Of a DNA stretch of 8,609 nucleotides, positions 1 to 8,560 are shown in pieces. The first letter of the stretch is position 1. Every line of letters begins with the position of its first letter. Source of the stretch: Anaerolineaceae bacterium. GTDB lineage: Bacteria; Planctomycetota; Phycisphaerae; FEN-1346; JAACEH01. The DNA lies in contig JAACEH010000045.1 in assembly GCA_011682595.1 (NCBI GenBank), forward strand, positions 1 through 8,609, written 5' to 3'. Below the pieces are notes generated by a model. It ran no database searches, was not told where the DNA came from, and worked only from the letters and a program-made list of their open reading frames with translations. The position numbers and the translations under genes are program-made.

Positions 1-54
1 GCCGGCCGGAGAAAGTCACCGCCGGGGGGCAGAATTTTTTGCTTCCCGCAGCGG

Positions 55-83
55 TTGACGGGGCGGGAGCCATCGGCTAGTAT
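55..83 (+). promoter_or_regulatory. Sigma70-type promoter for dnaA
   Basis: A -35 hexamer TTGACG (55-60, 5 of 6 to consensus) is followed after exactly 17 nt by TAGTAT (78-83, 4 of 6). Transcription would start near position 90 and give a leader of about 100 nt before the dnaA start at 189. No DnaA-box-like sequence is visible around it, so autoregulation by DnaA at this promoter is not supported. The call rests on the motif match and on the position just upstream of dnaA. Confidence 0.55.
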
Positions 84-188
84 TGTGGGGCCGCATCGAT
101 GGATGGCGGCTGGATTGGGAACCCGTTTTCCTGGCGGCCGGCACCCCCCGGACTCGCTCACTTTGCCGGCGAAGAAAGGCTGCGCACC

Positions 189-1556
189 ATGACCTTATCC
201 GACGACCCGCTGTGGCAGTCCGTGGTCTCGGCGGTCGGCCAAGCTGAGACCAACCCACAGCTTCGCGACGTTCTGACCTCGCTCGAGCCGCAGTTCCTGT
301 CGCCCGAACAGTTGCAGATCGCCGCGCCGCGCGAGCTTTCGGATTCCAGCGGCGACGCCTTGTGCCGCATGCTGGCCGAGGCGGCCAGCCAGGCCTGGGG
401 CCGGGCCATCCGGGTCAGCTTGCGGCCGGTCGCCTGTCGAGAGCCTCTAGGTCGAACGAGCGGGCAATTAGGGTTGCCCTTTTCCCGCCGGGCAGCCACG
501 GAGCCGCACGAGCAGTTGCGGCTCAATCCCAACTACACTTTCGACAACTTCGTCGTGGCCCCGAGCAACCGCCTGGCCCACGCCGCCTGCTCGGCCGTTT
601 GCGAAGCCCCGGGCCGGGCCTACAACCCGCTCTTTCTGCACGGCACCGTCGGGCTGGGCAAGAGCCACCTGCTGCAGGCCATTTGTCAGAGACTTCTGAT
701 GAGGAAGGAGAAGATCGAGATTCTCTACCTGTCCTGCGAGTCGTTCGTCAACCAGTTCATCGTCTCGGTGGAGCGCGGCGAGTTGGAGCAGTTCCGTTAC
801 CGTTACCGCCACGTCGACGTGCTGGTCATCGACGACATCCACTTCCTGGCCGACAAGGAGCGGACGCAGGAGGAGTTTTTCCACACCTTCAACACGCTCT
901 ACCAGTCGCAGCGGCAGGTCATTCTTTCGAGCGACTCGCCGCCGCACGAGATTCCACACCTGGAGGAGCGGCTGGTCTCGCGATTCAAGTGGGGCCTGGT
1001 GGCCCGCCTGGACAAGCCGAGCTTCGAGACCCGGGTGGCCATCGTCACCAAGAAGGCCCGGCTGCGCGGCCTGGAGCTGCCCGAGGAGGTGATCCGTTTC
1101 ATCGCCCGGACGATCGACACCAACATTCGCGAACTCGAGGGGGCCGTCACCCGGGTCGGAGCCCAGTCCCAACTGACCGGCGCGACGATAAGCGTAGACA
1201 GCGCCCGGGAAGTGCTGATGGATTCCCTGCCCCAGCGACCGCGGGAGATCATCGTCCCGGAGATCATCGCCGCCGTGGTGCGGCGCTTCTCCATTCGCGT
1301 GGCCGACCTGCAGAGCAAGCGGCGCAGCAAGTCGATCTCCGAACCGCGGCAGATTGCGATGTACCTGTCGCGGCGGATGACCAAGCTGAGCCTGGAGGAA
1401 ATCGGCGGTTACTTCGGCGGCCGCGATCACACGACGGTCCTGCATGCCGACCGCAAGATCAAGGAGCTGGTCGCCTCGGACCCCGAAATGAAGGCCACAC
1501 TGGATAACCTGATCGAGGAAATCAGGGCCGCCGCTGGTAGCCGGCCAATGAACTGA
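189..1556 (+). CDS. dnaA: Chromosomal replication initiator protein DnaA
   Basis: AAA+ ATPase that binds DnaA boxes and melts the origin. With the ATG at 189 the protein has 455 residues, normal for the family. This start is preferred over the in-frame ATG at 99 because a GAAAGG ribosome site (174-179) lies 9 nt upstream and because residues coded from 99 look unlike DnaA. Domain I (about 1-80) is divergent. A short domain II linker follows (about 81-105). Domain III shows Walker A GTVGLGKSH (152-160), Walker B VLVIDDIHF (211-219), the arginine-finger box ERLVSRFKWGL (260-270) and sensor II NIRELEG (312-318). Domain IV carries the DNA-binding signature around GGRDHTTVLHADRKI (410-424). The gene is followed by the candidate oriC and dnaN, the standard bacterial order. 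All key ATPase residues appear intact. Confidence 0.97.
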   Translation: MTLSDDPLWQSVVSAVGQAETNPQLRDVLTSLEPQFLSPEQLQIAAPRELSDSSGDALCRMLAEAASQAWGRAIRVSLRPVACREPLGRTSGQLGLPFSRRAATEPHEQLRLNPNYTFDNFVVAPSNRLAHAACSAVCEAPGRAYNPLFLHGTVGLGKSHLLQAICQRLLMRKEKIEILYLSCESFVNQFIVSVERGELEQFRYRYRHVDVLVIDDIHFLADKERTQEEFFHTFNTLYQSQRQVILSSDSPPHEIPHLEERLVSRFKWGLVARLDKPSFETRVAIVTKKARLRGLELPEEVIRFIARTIDTNIRELEGAVTRVGAQSQLTGATISVDSAREVLMDSLPQRPREIIVPEIIAAVVRRFSIRVADLQSKRRSKSISEPRQIAMYLSRRMTKLSLEEIGGYFGGRDHTTVLHADRKIKELVASDPEMKATLDNLIEEIRAAAGSRPMN

Positions 1557-1599
1557 AGTTGTCAAGGACTGTTGCCCAAGGCTGCGACGGAGTGGAAAA

Positions 1600-1613
1600 C
1601 CTGGTGACAGAAA
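1600..1613 (+). repeat. 14-nt direct repeat, copy 1
   Basis: CCTGGTGACAGAAA occurs here, just after dnaA, and again at 3391-3404 just before gyrB. Both copies are non-coding and in the same orientation. The core CTGGTGACAG has short inverted ends (CTG/CAG), so it could be a protein-binding site. The function is unknown and chance cannot be excluded. Confidence 0.4.
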
Positions 1614-1657
1614 ACGTTTCTTCGGGAGAATTCACGAAGGCTGTTGAAAGACCGGAT

Positions 1658-1666
1658 TCATCCACA
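1658..1666 (+). promoter_or_regulatory. DnaA box-like site 1
   Basis: TCATCCACA differs from the consensus TTATCCACA only at the second base. It lies in the non-coding dnaA-dnaN gap, 45 nt upstream of and in the same orientation as the second site. Binding by DnaA is inferred from sequence. Confidence 0.5.
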
Positions 1667-1702
1667 GCCGGCGCGTCAGGCAGAGGTCCGGTTACCAACA
1701 AC

Positions 1703-1711
1703 TTATCCACC
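1703..1711 (+). promoter_or_regulatory. DnaA box-like site 2
   Basis: TTATCCACC differs from TTATCCACA only at the last base. It is the box nearest the AT-rich segment and is separated from it by a GC-rich stretch, the position expected for the box from which DnaA would spread onto single-stranded DNA. Confidence 0.6.
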
Positions 1712-1810
1712 GCCCGAGGGCGGCGGCGAGAGATTGCAAGTCATTATTATTTCATCGCTTAGAGTTTTCGTCGTACGGCTTTTTTGTGCTTTTCAACAGG
1801 CCATAAGAGA

Positions 1811-1819
1811 TGGTATGAT
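1811..1819 (+). promoter_or_regulatory. Extended -10 promoter of dnaN
   Basis: TGGTATGAT contains a -10 hexamer TATGAT (1814-1819, 5 of 6) preceded by the TGn extension. No good -35 is visible at the right spacing (TTTCAA at 1791-1796 matches only 3 of 6), which is acceptable for extended -10 promoters. The start would fall near 1826, giving a leader of about 40 nt to the dnaN ATG. It lies inside the AT-rich part of the candidate oriC, so initiation and dnaN transcription may interfere. Confidence 0.5.
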
Positions 1820-1865
1820 GGAGTATTGGATTACAACCTATTAAAAACCTCACACGGAGGTCCTC

Positions 1866-2972
1866 ATGAAAGCTGTTTGTGATCGTGCAATTCTCAGCGA
1901 AGCGTTCCAGATGGCCCACTCGGTGGTCAGTGTGCGAAGTCCTAAGCCGGCCCTACAGTGCGTCAAGATCGAAAGCACAAAAAAGGAGCTTCGTCTGCTG
2001 GCGACCGACCTGGAGGTGGGTGTTCGGATTTCCCTGACCGAGGGTATGCAGATCAGCGAGGGCGGCGAGGCCCTTTTGCCGGCCGATCGTGTGGCGGCCA
2101 TTCTGAAGGAACTCTCCAGCGAGAAGATTTCGCTGATGGTCGAGGATACCTCGGTGCTCCTGGAGACCGACGACTCGCGTTTTTCGATCAGGGGCGACAG
2201 CCCGTCGGCTTTTCCCGCCGTCGCTGATTTCGGCGAGGACGGGGCGACGCAGCTCGAATCGGCCAAGCTGGCCAGGATGATTCACAGGACCATCTTCGCC
2301 ACGGCTCGCGAGGCGGCTCGCTATGCCCTGAACGGTGTTCTGTGGGAGATCGACGGCAAGGAGTTCCGCCTGGTGGCCACCGACGGTCATCGCCTGGCGT
2401 TGGCCAAGGGCGAATGCAAGGGCGACAAAAGCGCCGGGCAGGTTTCGGCCATTGTGCCGACCAAGGCCATGCACCTGATAGAGAGGTCGATTCAGAACAC
2501 CGAGACGGTAGACGTTCAGATCGGGGAGAAGCAACTGCTGGTCAAGGCGGGCAACGTGGTGATCTACTCGCGCCTGGTCGACGGCCACTTTCCGAAGTAC
2601 GACGATGTTATACCCAAGGATTCCGACAAGAAGGCCAAGGTGTCCACGGGGGCCCTGCTGAGCGCCGTGCGGCGGGCCAGCCTGCTGACCAACGAGGAGT
2701 CGCGCGGGGTGAAACTGACTTTCTCGAAGAAACAGATCGTGCTGTCCAGCCGGGCCCCGGAGATGGGCGAGGCCAAGGTGACCATGAAGGCCGAGTTTGA
2801 GGGAGCGGACGACGGCTTTAAGATCGCCTTCAATCCCTTCTTCATGATTGACGTGCTGAAGGTAATCGACACGGACGAGTTGACGCTGCAGATGAAAAGC
2901 GCGAACAAGCCCGGTCTGATTCGCCTCGGCAGCCAGTACGTGCACGTGCTGATGCCGGTCAACATTCTCTAG
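1866..2972 (+). CDS. dnaN: DNA polymerase III beta subunit (sliding clamp)
   Basis: Ring-forming clamp that tethers the replicative polymerase and repair factors to DNA. The protein has 368 residues, the usual length, in three topologically similar domains (about 1-120, 129-250 and 250-368). Family hallmarks are ATDGHRLA (171-178), the segment LVDGHFPKYDDVIP (237-250), NPFFMIDVLK (323-332) and the C-terminal VHVLMPVNIL (359-368), which corresponds to the usual YVIMPMRL ending. The ATG at 1866 has a strong GGAGGT ribosome site (1856-1861) with close spacing. It has its own likely promoter in the preceding gap, so it need not depend on dnaA readthrough. The dciA-like gene follows after 55 nt, probably in the same transcript. 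recF, often next to dnaN, is absent here. Confidence 0.96.
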   Translation: MKAVCDRAILSEAFQMAHSVVSVRSPKPALQCVKIESTKKELRLLATDLEVGVRISLTEGMQISEGGEALLPADRVAAILKELSSEKISLMVEDTSVLLETDDSRFSIRGDSPSAFPAVADFGEDGATQLESAKLARMIHRTIFATAREAARYALNGVLWEIDGKEFRLVATDGHRLALAKGECKGDKSAGQVSAIVPTKAMHLIERSIQNTETVDVQIGEKQLLVKAGNVVIYSRLVDGHFPKYDDVIPKDSDKKAKVSTGALLSAVRRASLLTNEESRGVKLTFSKKQIVLSSRAPEMGEAKVTMKAEFEGADDGFKIAFNPFFMIDVLKVIDTDELTLQMKSANKPGLIRLGSQYVHVLMPVNIL

Positions 2973-3027
2973 CGCTTGACATCCGGCGGGGGCTGTTGCG
3001 GGCCTCACGTCGGGTGCGGGGCCCACC

Positions 3028-3324
3028 GTGGAGTTGCTGAAGGACATACTCGACCGCTATCTGCGGAGTTCCGGCCTGACTCGCCGGACTCAGTACGCCC
3101 AGGTGCTCGGCGTATGGCGGGACGCCCTGGGCCCCCAGAGCCGGCACACGCAACTGGAGGCCATCAGGCAGAACGTGGCCTGCTTCCGCGTCGACAGTGC
3201 CGCCCTGCTGGCCGAGTTGAACAATTTCCGGAAACTCGAACTTCTCTCGCGCCTGCAGAGCGAGGTGAACGAGGTCTTTATCCGCGATATAAAGTTTCGC
3301 CTGGGCCGTGTCGAAAAACAATAA
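3028..3324 (+). CDS. dciA: DUF721 protein, DciA-type replicative helicase loader
   Basis: A 98-residue protein. It fits the DUF721 family, whose member DciA assists loading of the DnaB helicase in bacteria without DnaC or DnaI. What can be seen: an N-terminal helical stretch, a central segment with VWRDALGP (29-36, W30) and the pattern 'V-G-(x)n-T-(x)-L-(x)n-L-V-S' that matches DUF721, and a C-terminal NEVFIRDIKFRLG (81-93). The only usable start in this frame is the GTG at 3028, because TGA closes the frame at 2977-2979 and no ATG or TTG intervenes. The ribosome site is weak (a G-rich run only), so translation may rely on coupling to dnaN. Position between dnaN and gyrB matches the classic DUF721 location. 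It could be a short, core-domain-only version; some DciA proteins are longer. Confidence 0.78.
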   Translation: MELLKDILDRYLRSSGLTRRTQYAQVLGVWRDALGPQSRHTQLEAIRQNVACFRVDSAALLAELNNFRKLELLSRLQSEVNEVFIRDIKFRLGRVEKQ

Positions 3325-3342
3325 AGGGCCCGGGCCAGGTGA

Positions 3343-5907
<2,565 letters not shown>

Positions 5908-5939
5908 GGCGGGTTGTGTTTCAATCTGGTGTGTAGGGA

Positions 5940-5954
5940 CGCCCCTTGCGGGCG
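5940..5954. other. Small hairpin in the gyrB-ACT spacer
   Basis: CGCCC (5940-5944) and GGGCG (5950-5954) can pair around the loop CTTGC. No T-run follows, so it is a weak intrinsic terminator at best. A further GCCGC/GCGGC pair (5961-5965 with 5979-5983) lies just downstream. I see no convincing promoter in this 117-nt spacer, so the ACT gene may be partly read through from gyrB. Confidence 0.3.
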
Positions 5955-6024
5955 CTAATGGCCGCGCGGGTCTGGCCGGCGGCAACGGGGCACATTCATT
6001 TCATGCTTTACAGGAGGACAAGCC

Positions 6025-6444
6025 ATGGCGCTTGAAGTCACAGTGGTCGAGGTATGGGCGGCAAGCATCGAAGACCGGCCCGGGGGCCTGGCCGGCAAGC
6101 TCGAGGCCCTGGCCTCCGCCGGGGCGAACCTGGAGTTCGTGGTCTCGCGGCGCTCGCCCGAGAAGCCGGGCACGGGCGTGGTCTTCGTCACGCCGATCGG
6201 CGACGCCCAGACGGCGGCGGCCGAGGCGGCCGGCTTCGCGCGGAGCAAGAGCCTGCATTCGCTCCGGGCGGCCGGGGCCGACGCCCCGGGGCTGGGGGCC
6301 CAGATCACCAAGGCCCTGGGCGACGCGGGAATCAACCTGCGGGGCCTCTCGGCTGCAGCCCTGGGCGGCCGGTGCGTCGTTCACCTGGGCCTGGACACCG
6401 AAGACGATGCAGCCAAGGCGGCCGAGGTTCTCCAGGGACTTTAG
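6025..6444 (+). CDS. Tandem ACT-domain protein
   Basis: A 139-residue soluble protein without signal peptide or membrane segment. It consists of two ACT-like halves: residues 3-70, with the beta strand VTVVEVWAAS followed by EDRPGGL (16-22), and residues 75-137, with SLHSL followed by ADAPGLG (85-91). The D-x-P-G turn at the start of the first helix is the usual ligand-contacting site of ACT domains, and it is present in both halves. ACT domains typically bind amino acids or other small ligands to regulate metabolic enzymes; no catalytic domain is fused here, so it is probably a stand-alone sensor or partner protein. The ATG at 6025 has an excellent AGGAGG (6012-6017) at 7 nt. It sits 117 nt after gyrB, but nothing in the sequence shows a link to replication. 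Specific ligand and function are unknown. Confidence 0.85.
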   Translation: MALEVTVVEVWAASIEDRPGGLAGKLEALASAGANLEFVVSRRSPEKPGTGVVFVTPIGDAQTAAAEAAGFARSKSLHSLRAAGADAPGLGAQITKALGDAGINLRGLSAAALGGRCVVHLGLDTEDDAAKAAEVLQGL

Positions 6445-6493
6445 ATACGGGTGCCCCTCGGCCAAGTTGAACCTGGGCCACAATGATGTGTGC

Positions 6494-6561
6494 CCGCGGC
6501 GGGGCTTGCCCGCCGTGGCGCGAGCCATGGAACATTCGCCACGGCCGGACAAGACCGGCCG
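6494..6561. other. Overlapping inverted repeats between convergent genes
   Basis: Three stems sit end to end. Stem A pairs 6494-6503 with 6509-6518 (10 bp including one G-T, loop GCTTG). Stem B pairs GCCGTGGCG (6512-6520) with CGCCACGGC (6537-6545), 9 bp perfect with a 16-nt loop containing CCATGG. Stem C pairs CGGCCGG (6542-6548) with CCGGCCG (6555-6561), loop ACAAGA. A overlaps B, and B overlaps C, so A plus C excludes B. A further match, GTGGCGC (6515-6521) with GCGCCAC (6561-6567), is possible. The rest of 6445-6641 contains no gene. It may be a bidirectional terminator without T-runs, or a dispersed palindromic intergenic repeat of the genome; the sequence alone does not decide. Confidence 0.55.
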
Positions 6562-6641
6562 CGCCACATGGCCAGGAAAGTTATCCGGCCGCGGCGATGA
6601 ACTATTGGTCGGGATTGTCGCCGGGCGATGGGGCGGCCCGC

Positions 6642-7343
6642 TCACCTGGCCCGGCCGCCGAACTTGTTCTCGGTGCTGGCCAGCAGCCGCTTGTAGTTGG
6701 CGCGGTGGCGCAGGAGCACCAGGGCCACCAGCAGAAGAATCATCACCGTCACCGGCAGCCGCGCGGCCCATGGGCCGGAGGTGTCGAACTCGAACTTCAG
6801 TCCCCTCGCGTCGAGGGTCAGGGCTCCGGCCATCAGGGCCAGGGCGGCAACCGTGCTGGCCACCGAGACGTAGCGGGTCAGGGCGAAGACGACGGCCCAC
6901 ACCGCGAAGGCCCCGACGGCCAGCGGCATGGCGGCCGGCAGTCCCAGCAGAACGCCCAGGCTGGTGGCCACGGCCTTGCCGCCGCGAAAGCCCAGGAAGA
7001 CCGGGAAGACGTGACCGACAATGGCCGAGGACCCGGCGATGACGATCAGCCAGTACCGCGCCGCTTCGCTCAAAGCGCTTTGGTCGTACAACCCGCAGTA
7101 GCGGGTCATCAGGTAGGCGGCCAGCGTGGGCGCGAAGCCTTTGGCCACGTCGAGCAGGAAAGCCGCCAGCCCGTACTTCCAGCCGCAGACCCGCCAGCAG
7201 TTGGTGGCCCCGATGTTGCGACTGCCGGCCTCGCGGATGTCCCGGCCCGCCAGGCGGCCCACAAGAAAGCCGAAGGGCAGCGAGCCCAGCAGGTAGGCCG
7301 CCAGGCAATAGATAACAAAGCCGATAGTCGCCTCCGGCGTCAT
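6642..7343 (-). CDS. plsY: Acyl-phosphate:glycerol-3-phosphate acyltransferase PlsY
   Basis: Inner-membrane enzyme that transfers an acyl group from acyl-phosphate to glycerol-3-phosphate, giving lysophosphatidic acid, the first step of phospholipid synthesis. The 233-residue product is slightly longer than usual and has several hydrophobic membrane segments (for example about 5-29, 98-117, 133-155, 160-176, 197-211). Motif 1 is GSRNIGATN (40-48; S41, R42). Motif 2 is GHVFPVFLGFRGGKAVAT (110-127), with alanine 124 where glycine is usual. TRYVS (156-160) and motif 3, HRANYKRLLASTE (213-225; H213, N216, E225), are conserved. Start ATG at 7343 has GAGGA at 6 nt, and overlaps the stop of the glycosyltransferase by 4 nt (ATGA), implying translational coupling. 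PlsX, its usual partner, is not in the window. Confidence 0.95.
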   Translation of the reverse strand: MTPEATIGFVIYCLAAYLLGSLPFGFLVGRLAGRDIREAGSRNIGATNCWRVCGWKYGLAAFLLDVAKGFAPTLAAYLMTRYCGLYDQSALSEAARYWLIVIAGSSAIVGHVFPVFLGFRGGKAVATSLGVLLGLPAAMPLAVGAFAVWAVVFALTRYVSVASTVAALALMAGALTLDARGLKFEFDTSGPWAARLPVTVMILLLVALVLLRHRANYKRLLASTENKFGGRAR

Positions 7344-8500
7344 GGCCTTTCCTCGCTTGGCTTGCTCTCGGCCGTGCGGGTCAACAGGTCGAGCATCTCG
7401 CGGAAGTTCCGCTGGAGCGGATAGTCCCGGACCGCCGCCCGGGCCGCCCGGCCCAGGGCCTCCCGCCGCGCGGGGTCCATCAACTCGCCCATCGCCTCGG
7501 CCAGGCGGGCCACCGGCCGCGGGGCGTCCAGGATGATGGCTGCACCAGTCGCCTCGGCCAGCTCACAGGCCCCGTTGAAGCGTGTCGAGATGCAGGCCAG
7601 CCCCGAGGCCAGGGCCTCCAGCATAACAAGACTACAAGGGTCGTACCAGGTCGGATGCACAAAGACGTCCGCCGCGGCGTACATTGCCGCCGTGTCGTCG
7701 CACGGCCCGGCGAAGGTTACCCGATCGGCGACGCCCAGGCGGCGGGCCCTGTTTTCGTACGATCTTTGGCGGCGATTCCTGCCGACCACGAGCAGGTGAA
7801 ACGGCTGCTCGGTCTTTCCGGCCAGCAGGGGCAACGCCCGGAGCAGTTCCCGCAGGCCCTTGAGCTTGAAATTGTGGGCCACGAACAGGAAGAGAACCGC
7901 CTGGTCGTCAATGCCGTACCGCCGGCGCACTTCGGGCCCCAGGGGGGCCAGCCGCCGGGGGTTGAAGCGCTCCAGGTCCACGCCGTTGTAGATCAGCGTA
8001 AGACGACTGTCGTCCAGGCGGTAAAAGGTCCGCATGTCGCGGCGGACCATTCGGCTGATGGCGACAAAGTGAACGCCGGGGTCGGCGAACTGTGCCGCCT
8101 CCAGCTTAAGGGCGGCCCGGTGCTTGGGACTGAGGCGGTTAAAGAGCATCTTCAGGGCTCGCCGGTCGTAGGATCGAACCAGGGCCACGTTCTGCCGCTG
8201 CGATCCACGGACCGTCCCGCCGTGCGGCTGCCAGATGCGCATGCCCAGGGCCTTGCCGGTGGCCAGCGAGGTGTCCGGCGACAGCGCCTTAAGCGCCTGG
8301 CCGGCCCGCTGCGCGAATTGCAGCGAAGTGCCGGAGGGAATCGTGTGCAGCTCGGCCCCCTCGGGTCCCTGGTGGGCGTCCTGGGTGACGATCGTGACGC
8401 GGCGCCCCTGGCCGAGGAGAAACTCGGCGAACTGATGGACCCAGGCTTCAGCTCCGCCGCGACGGCGGTCCAGATGTTCAATCACCAGAGCCACGTGCAT
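7340..8500 (-). CDS. GT4-family glycosyltransferase, WaaG-like
   Basis: Probable retaining glycosyltransferase with two Rossmann-like domains (GT-B fold), acting at the cytoplasmic face of the inner membrane. The ATG at 8500 gives 386 residues, a normal length. The upstream TTG at 8536 would add 12 residues unlike the family's N-terminus MHVALVIEHLDRRRGGAEAW. Visible features: glycine-rich loop GGAEAW (15-20), VHFVAISRMVRRDM (143-156), IYNGVDLERFNP (170-181), FVAHNFKLKGLREL (206-219) and the nucleotide-sugar site VHPTWYDPCSLVMLEALASG (281-300). In that site the usual E-x7-E appears as D287-x7-E295. The closest named relatives by pattern are WaaG/RfaG-type LPS-core transferases, but donor and acceptor are not determined. 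There is no ribosome site before the ATG. It ends in a 4-nt overlap with plsY. Confidence 0.88.
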   Translation of the reverse strand: MHVALVIEHLDRRRGGAEAWVHQFAEFLLGQGRRVTIVTQDAHQGPEGAELHTIPSGTSLQFAQRAGQALKALSPDTSLATGKALGMRIWQPHGGTVRGSQRQNVALVRSYDRRALKMLFNRLSPKHRAALKLEAAQFADPGVHFVAISRMVRRDMRTFYRLDDSRLTLIYNGVDLERFNPRRLAPLGPEVRRRYGIDDQAVLFLFVAHNFKLKGLRELLRALPLLAGKTEQPFHLLVVGRNRRQRSYENRARRLGVADRVTFAGPCDDTAAMYAAADVFVHPTWYDPCSLVMLEALASGLACISTRFNGACELAEATGAAIILDAPRPVARLAEAMGELMDPARREALGRAARAAVRDYPLQRNFREMLDLLTRTAESKPSEERP

Positions 8501-8507
8501 ACGGTCC

Positions 8508-8536
8508 AATGTACCCGAAAGTGGCGGGCAGGGCAA
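8508..8536 (-). promoter_or_regulatory. Possible promoter of the glycosyltransferase-plsY operon, leaderless
   Basis: On the - strand, TTGCCC (8536-8531, 4 of 6) and TACATT (8513-8508, 4 of 6) are spaced by exactly 17 nt. The -10 ends 7 nt before the ATG at 8500, so the transcript would begin at or beside the start codon. The absence of a ribosome site there agrees with leaderless translation. Hexamer matches are modest. Confidence 0.35.
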
Positions 8537-8560
8537 CCAGATGTGTCGTCACTCGGTCGC

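Larger units (their letters stand above)
1641..1799. repeat. 9-bp inverted repeat bracketing the candidate oriC core
   Basis: CTGTTGAAA at 1641-1649 has its exact reverse complement TTTCAACAG at 1791-1799. The two arms flank both forward DnaA-box-like sites and the TTATTATTT run. The arms are too far apart for a simple terminator; they could be paired binding sites for one protein, or coincidence. Confidence 0.3.
1557..1865. other. Candidate oriC in the dnaA-dnaN gap
   Basis: This 309-nt gap has no credible gene and is visibly more AT-rich than its surroundings, especially 1736-1855. It holds two forward DnaA-box-like 9-mers, each one mismatch from TTATCCACA (1658-1666 and 1703-1711), and a weaker reverse one, AGTGGAAAA at 1591-1599 (two mismatches). 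Another two-mismatch reverse site, ACTGGATAA at 1499-1507, lies inside the end of dnaA. After the second box comes a GC-rich stretch (about 1711-1730) and then TTATTATTT (1744-1752), a run of AT trinucleotides that could be the first unwound segment. The dnaA-dnaN gap is a common origin site in bacteria. The assignment is an inference from location and motifs; the box number is low compared with well-studied origins. Confidence 0.6.

Noticed and set aside
1..40. Possible intrinsic terminator ending in the T-run at 35-40
   Set aside because: CCGGC (2-6) and GCCGG (21-25) could pair, but the stem is short, the loop long and the T-run lies 9 nt away; a stem starting left of the window cannot be judged.
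468..1565. Long open frame on the - strand across dnaA
   Set aside because: It is the reverse-strand shadow of a GC-rich gene; its translation has no recognisable domain and dnaA on the + strand is unmistakable.
1612..1619. Palindrome AAACGTTT after dnaA
   Set aside because: Only 8 bp and without extension on the flanks, so no specific operator can be claimed.
1559..1844. Small open frames in the dnaA-dnaN gap (about 62-67 codons)
   Set aside because: No ribosome site, no similarity I recognise, and they overlap the DnaA-box-like sites and the dnaN promoter.
2976..2981. Perfect -35 hexamer TTGACA just after dnaN
   Set aside because: No -10-like hexamer lies 16-18 nt downstream; the sequence there is G- and C-rich.
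6580..6590. AGTTATCCGGC resembling a DnaA box
   Set aside because: Three mismatches in the last three positions of the 9-mer, and no second site nearby.
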